Position numbers and translations under genes: made by a program. The notes beneath the pieces were generated by a model. It worked only from the letters and a program-made list of their open reading frames with translations. It searched no databases and was not told the DNA's origin. A stretch of DNA of 64,000 nt. It comes from Clostridiales bacterium Firm_07 (lineage in GTDB: Bacteria; Bacillota; Clostridia; Oscillospirales; CAG-272). Position 1 is the stretch's first letter. Every line of letters starts with the position of its first letter. Location: contig LVAM01000019.1 in assembly GCA_001604005.1 (NCBI GenBank), positions 62,001-126,000 of the forward strand. Direction: 5' to 3'. Shown here one piece after another: positions 61,823-64,000 of the stretch.

Positions 61823-64000
61823 TTATTTAAGCACGACGTTTTCCGCGCCGAGGAGCGATATCAGTTCCCGTAACGTGTACGGCGTACAGTCAAAGCGCGT
61901 TGCGGCGGTCTGATAGCGCTTATTTTCCGCATCGAAAAAGGAAACCGGCAAGTTGCCCTCGAAAATTTCGATCAGATTCTCCGCAAGGCGATATTTTTCG
62001 GAAGAGAAGGACGGCACGCGCAAATAGAGGATCTTTTTGGTCGCCAAGGTTTTTTCGTCCGGCACGGTCGGCGCATCTGCTTTTTCTTTTTTCGGAGCGG
62101 GCGATCTTTGCGGCGAAACGCTTTCTTCGATATCGCCGTTTTCCGGCAACACTTCGATCTCGGCGGCGATGATCTTCGGTTTTTCATCCTCGCGCAGAGA
62201 AATATTCCCTTCCACGGCGACAACGATCTCGGGAGAGAGAAACGCGCTTGCCTTTTCGTAGATCTTCGGGAAAACCACGCACTCGATCTCGCCGAAATAG
62301 TCTTCCAGAGTGAAAAACGCCATACGCTCGTCGTTTTTCGTGTTTTTGAAGGTGATGTTGCCGATCATTCCCGCAACGCGTACCCGCTCGCGGTCGCGGA
62401 CGGCGTATTCGCCATCGGCGTTGGGCTTTGTAATGTCGCTGATCGACGAAAAGTCTTTGCGCGAAAGGGCTTTTGAATACCCGTCGAGCAAATGTCCCGA
62501 AAAATACATTCCCGCCGCCTCTTTTTCTCCGAGCAACAGATCGCGCGTGCGCAATTCCGGTATCTGCGGATATTTGACCGCGGGGCTCTCCTCTGCAGCG
62601 GTCGCGAACATATCGAGCTGCCCCGTCAGGTTGCTCCGCGCGCGCCCTTGCACGAGATCGAGCATAGACTCGTATACCGCAAGCAATTGACTGCGCAAAA
62701 CGCCGAGCGAATCAAACGCGCCCGCACGGATCAGCATCTCCACCGCCCGTTTATTGAGTTCCGTCGTGGGAACGCGGTTCAGAAAATCGTCAAAGGAACG
62801 AAACGCACCGCCGCGATCTCGCTCGGCGCTCACGGCGTCGATGAGGTTGCGCCCGATATTTTTGAGCGACAACAGTCCGAAACGGATATGATCGCCGCTG
62901 ACCGAAAAATCGGCGCGGGATTCGTTGATGTCGGGCGGCAGAACGCGCACGCCGATTTTCGTTGCCTCGCCGATATATTCCGCCGTCTTTTGCATATTGC
63001 CGAGTTCCGAGGTCAACAGCGCGGCAAAATACTCTCGCGGATAATGCGCTTTCAGATACGCCGTGCGGTAAGAGATGACGGCGTACGCGGCGGCGTGACT
63101 TTTGTTAAAGGCATAGTTCGCAAAATCGGAAAGATCGGAAAATAGATTTTCCGCCACCGCCCCGTCAATGCCGTTGGCGGCACAGCCGTCAAGAAAACTT
63201 TGCTTTTCCGCCGCCATCACGTCGGCTTTTTTCTTGGACATCGCGCGGCGCACGATGTCGGCGTGGCCGAAAGAATAGCCCGCAAGCGTGCGGAATATCT
63301 GCATCACCTGCTCTTGGTAAATGACGCACCCGAAAGTACTTTCCAAAATCGGGCGCAGCAGCGGAACGGTATACGTGATCTTTTCGGGGTTTTTGCGGTT
63401 TTCGATGAAGGTAGGGATCGAATCCATCGGTCCGGGGCGATAAAGAGCAATGGCGGCGATGATATCGTCAAAGCGATCGGGTTGCAAATTCATCAACATT
63501 TGCCGCATACCGCCCGATTCCAACTGGAAAACGCCCGACGTTGCGCCGCGCGAAATAAGCGCGAAAGTCGCCCTGTCGTCAAGAGGGATCTTTTCTATGT
63601 CAAAATCCGGCTCTCTTGCCGTAATTTCCCGCACCGCGTCGTCGATAATGGTGAGATAGCGCAGACCGAGAAAGTCGAATTTCAAAAGTCCGAGACTCGC
63701 CACCGTGTCCATATCGTATTGCGTGATAACGGCGCCGTTTCCGGTGGCAAGCGGCAGATATTCGATCAGCGGTTTTTCGGTGATGACCACGCCGGCTGCG
63801 TGAATGGAAACGTTGCGCGGCATACCCTCCAACGCCATCGCCAGATCGACCAGACGCTTATTTTGGGGATTTTTGAGGATCTCTTTCCATTCGGGCAGCC
63901 GTATGGTCTCGCGCAGGGTAACGCCGAGTTCGCGCGGCACGGCCTTTGCCACCGCGTCCACTTCCGCGTAGGAAATGCCCAGCGCCCTGCCGACGTCGCG
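61823..64000 (-). CDS. dnaE: DNA polymerase III alpha subunit DnaE, C-terminal part (5' end beyond window)
   Basis: Second replicative polymerase of Firmicutes, which extends RNA primers before PolC. The frame runs off the end of the window: about 725 of some 1100-1160 residues are present. It begins within RDVGRALGISYAEV, just after the catalytic PDxDxDF motif, which lies outside. Next are the third catalytic aspartate in LLKFDFLGLRYLTI, the EQVMQIFRTLAGYSFGHAD segment, HAAAYAVISYRTAYLK, a helix-hairpin-helix, and a C-terminal OB domain VAGMIGNITFKNTKNDERMAFF. No in-line exonuclease is expected. Stop at 61823, terminator after. Confidence 0.96.
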   Translation of the reverse strand, partial: RDVGRALGISYAEVDAVAKAVPRELGVTLRETIRLPEWKEILKNPQNKRLVDLAMALEGMPRNVSIHAAGVVITEKPLIEYLPLATGNGAVITQYDMDTVASLGLLKFDFLGLRYLTIIDDAVREITAREPDFDIEKIPLDDRATFALISRGATSGVFQLESGGMRQMLMNLQPDRFDDIIAAIALYRPGPMDSIPTFIENRKNPEKITYTVPLLRPILESTFGCVIYQEQVMQIFRTLAGYSFGHADIVRRAMSKKKADVMAAEKQSFLDGCAANGIDGAVAENLFSDLSDFANYAFNKSHAAAYAVISYRTAYLKAHYPREYFAALLTSELGNMQKTAEYIGEATKIGVRVLPPDINESRADFSVSGDHIRFGLLSLKNIGRNLIDAVSAERDRGGAFRSFDDFLNRVPTTELNKRAVEMLIRAGAFDSLGVLRSQLLAVYESMLDLVQGRARSNLTGQLDMFATAAEESPAVKYPQIPELRTRDLLLGEKEAAGMYFSGHLLDGYSKALSRKDFSSISDITKPNADGEYAVRDRERVRVAGMIGNITFKNTKNDERMAFFTLEDYFGEIECVVFPKIYEKASAFLSPEIVVAVEGNISLREDEKPKIIAAEIEVLPENGDIEESVSPQRSPAPKKEKADAPTVPDEKTLATKKILYLRVPSFSSEKYRLAENLIEIFEGNLPVSFFDAENKRYQTAATRFDCTPYTLRELISLLGAENVVLK

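Overview
The window reads as a chromosomal segment of a spore-forming member of the Clostridia, probably an uncultured gut or rumen lineage. I infer this from the Firmicutes-only polymerase PolC beside DnaE and PolA, strong AGGAGG-type ribosome binding sites, and sporulation genes scattered through it (dpaA/dpaB, a PdaA-like deacetylase, spoIIID, cwlD). I see no rRNA, tRNA, CRISPR array, phage or insertion sequence. Base composition looks even, moderately GC-rich, with no obvious island.

Layout. 1-7.9 kb (+): the 3' end of dxr, then rseP, ispG, polC and birA. 7.9-13.6 kb (+): the dipicolinate synthase pair dpaA-dpaB, then an anchored surface protein overlapping pncB. 13.65-15.3 kb (-): a DUF4358 lipoprotein, an SGNH-hydrolase lipoprotein and a small membrane protein. 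15.4-19.6 kb (+): polA and two overlapping polysaccharide deacetylases. 19.5-21.0 kb (-): two membrane proteins. 21.3-21.6 kb (+): an orphan 96-residue protein. 21.6-25.7 kb (-): clpX, clpP and tig (transcribed tig-clpP-clpX) and a phosphoesterase. 26.0-32.2 kb (-): a seven-gene operon apgM-lepB-rbgA-rnhB-yraN-M19 dipeptidase-thrC.

32.4-38.0 kb: an XRE regulator divergent from a PH-domain protein with paired operator-like repeats between them, spoIIID, a SPOUT methyltransferase, purA, an AraC regulator and a cysteine-rich protein. 38.1-43.0 kb: comEC (-), then acpP, cwlD and radA (+). 43.1-53.5 kb (-): a TIM-barrel-like protein, pcrA with a small membrane protein, a 40-residue mini-gene, an amidohydrolase, two multi-pass membrane proteins and secA. 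53.7-55.2 kb (+): trmL-mnmA. 55.2-59.2 kb (-): a two-gene operon for a beta-helix lipoprotein and a phospholipase-D-fold lipoprotein. 59.4-64 kb (-): a class A penicillin-binding protein and the 3' part of dnaE.

Functionally most genes are core: isoprenoid synthesis, replication and repair, proteolysis, secretion, tRNA modification. A spore theme runs through it: CwlD plus a PdaA-type deacetylase make muramic-delta-lactam in cortex, DpaA/B make dipicolinate, and SpoIIID controls mother-cell genes. The least explained parts are the beta-helix/PLD lipoprotein operon, the 900-residue anchored protein before pncB, the 347-residue TIM-barrel-like protein with its own strong promoter, the XRE/PH-domain pair and the mini-gene at 47.4 kb. 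The M19 dipeptidase appears to start at CTG, so automated calls would cut off its metal-binding N-terminus. No intergenic stretch exceeds about 300 bases.
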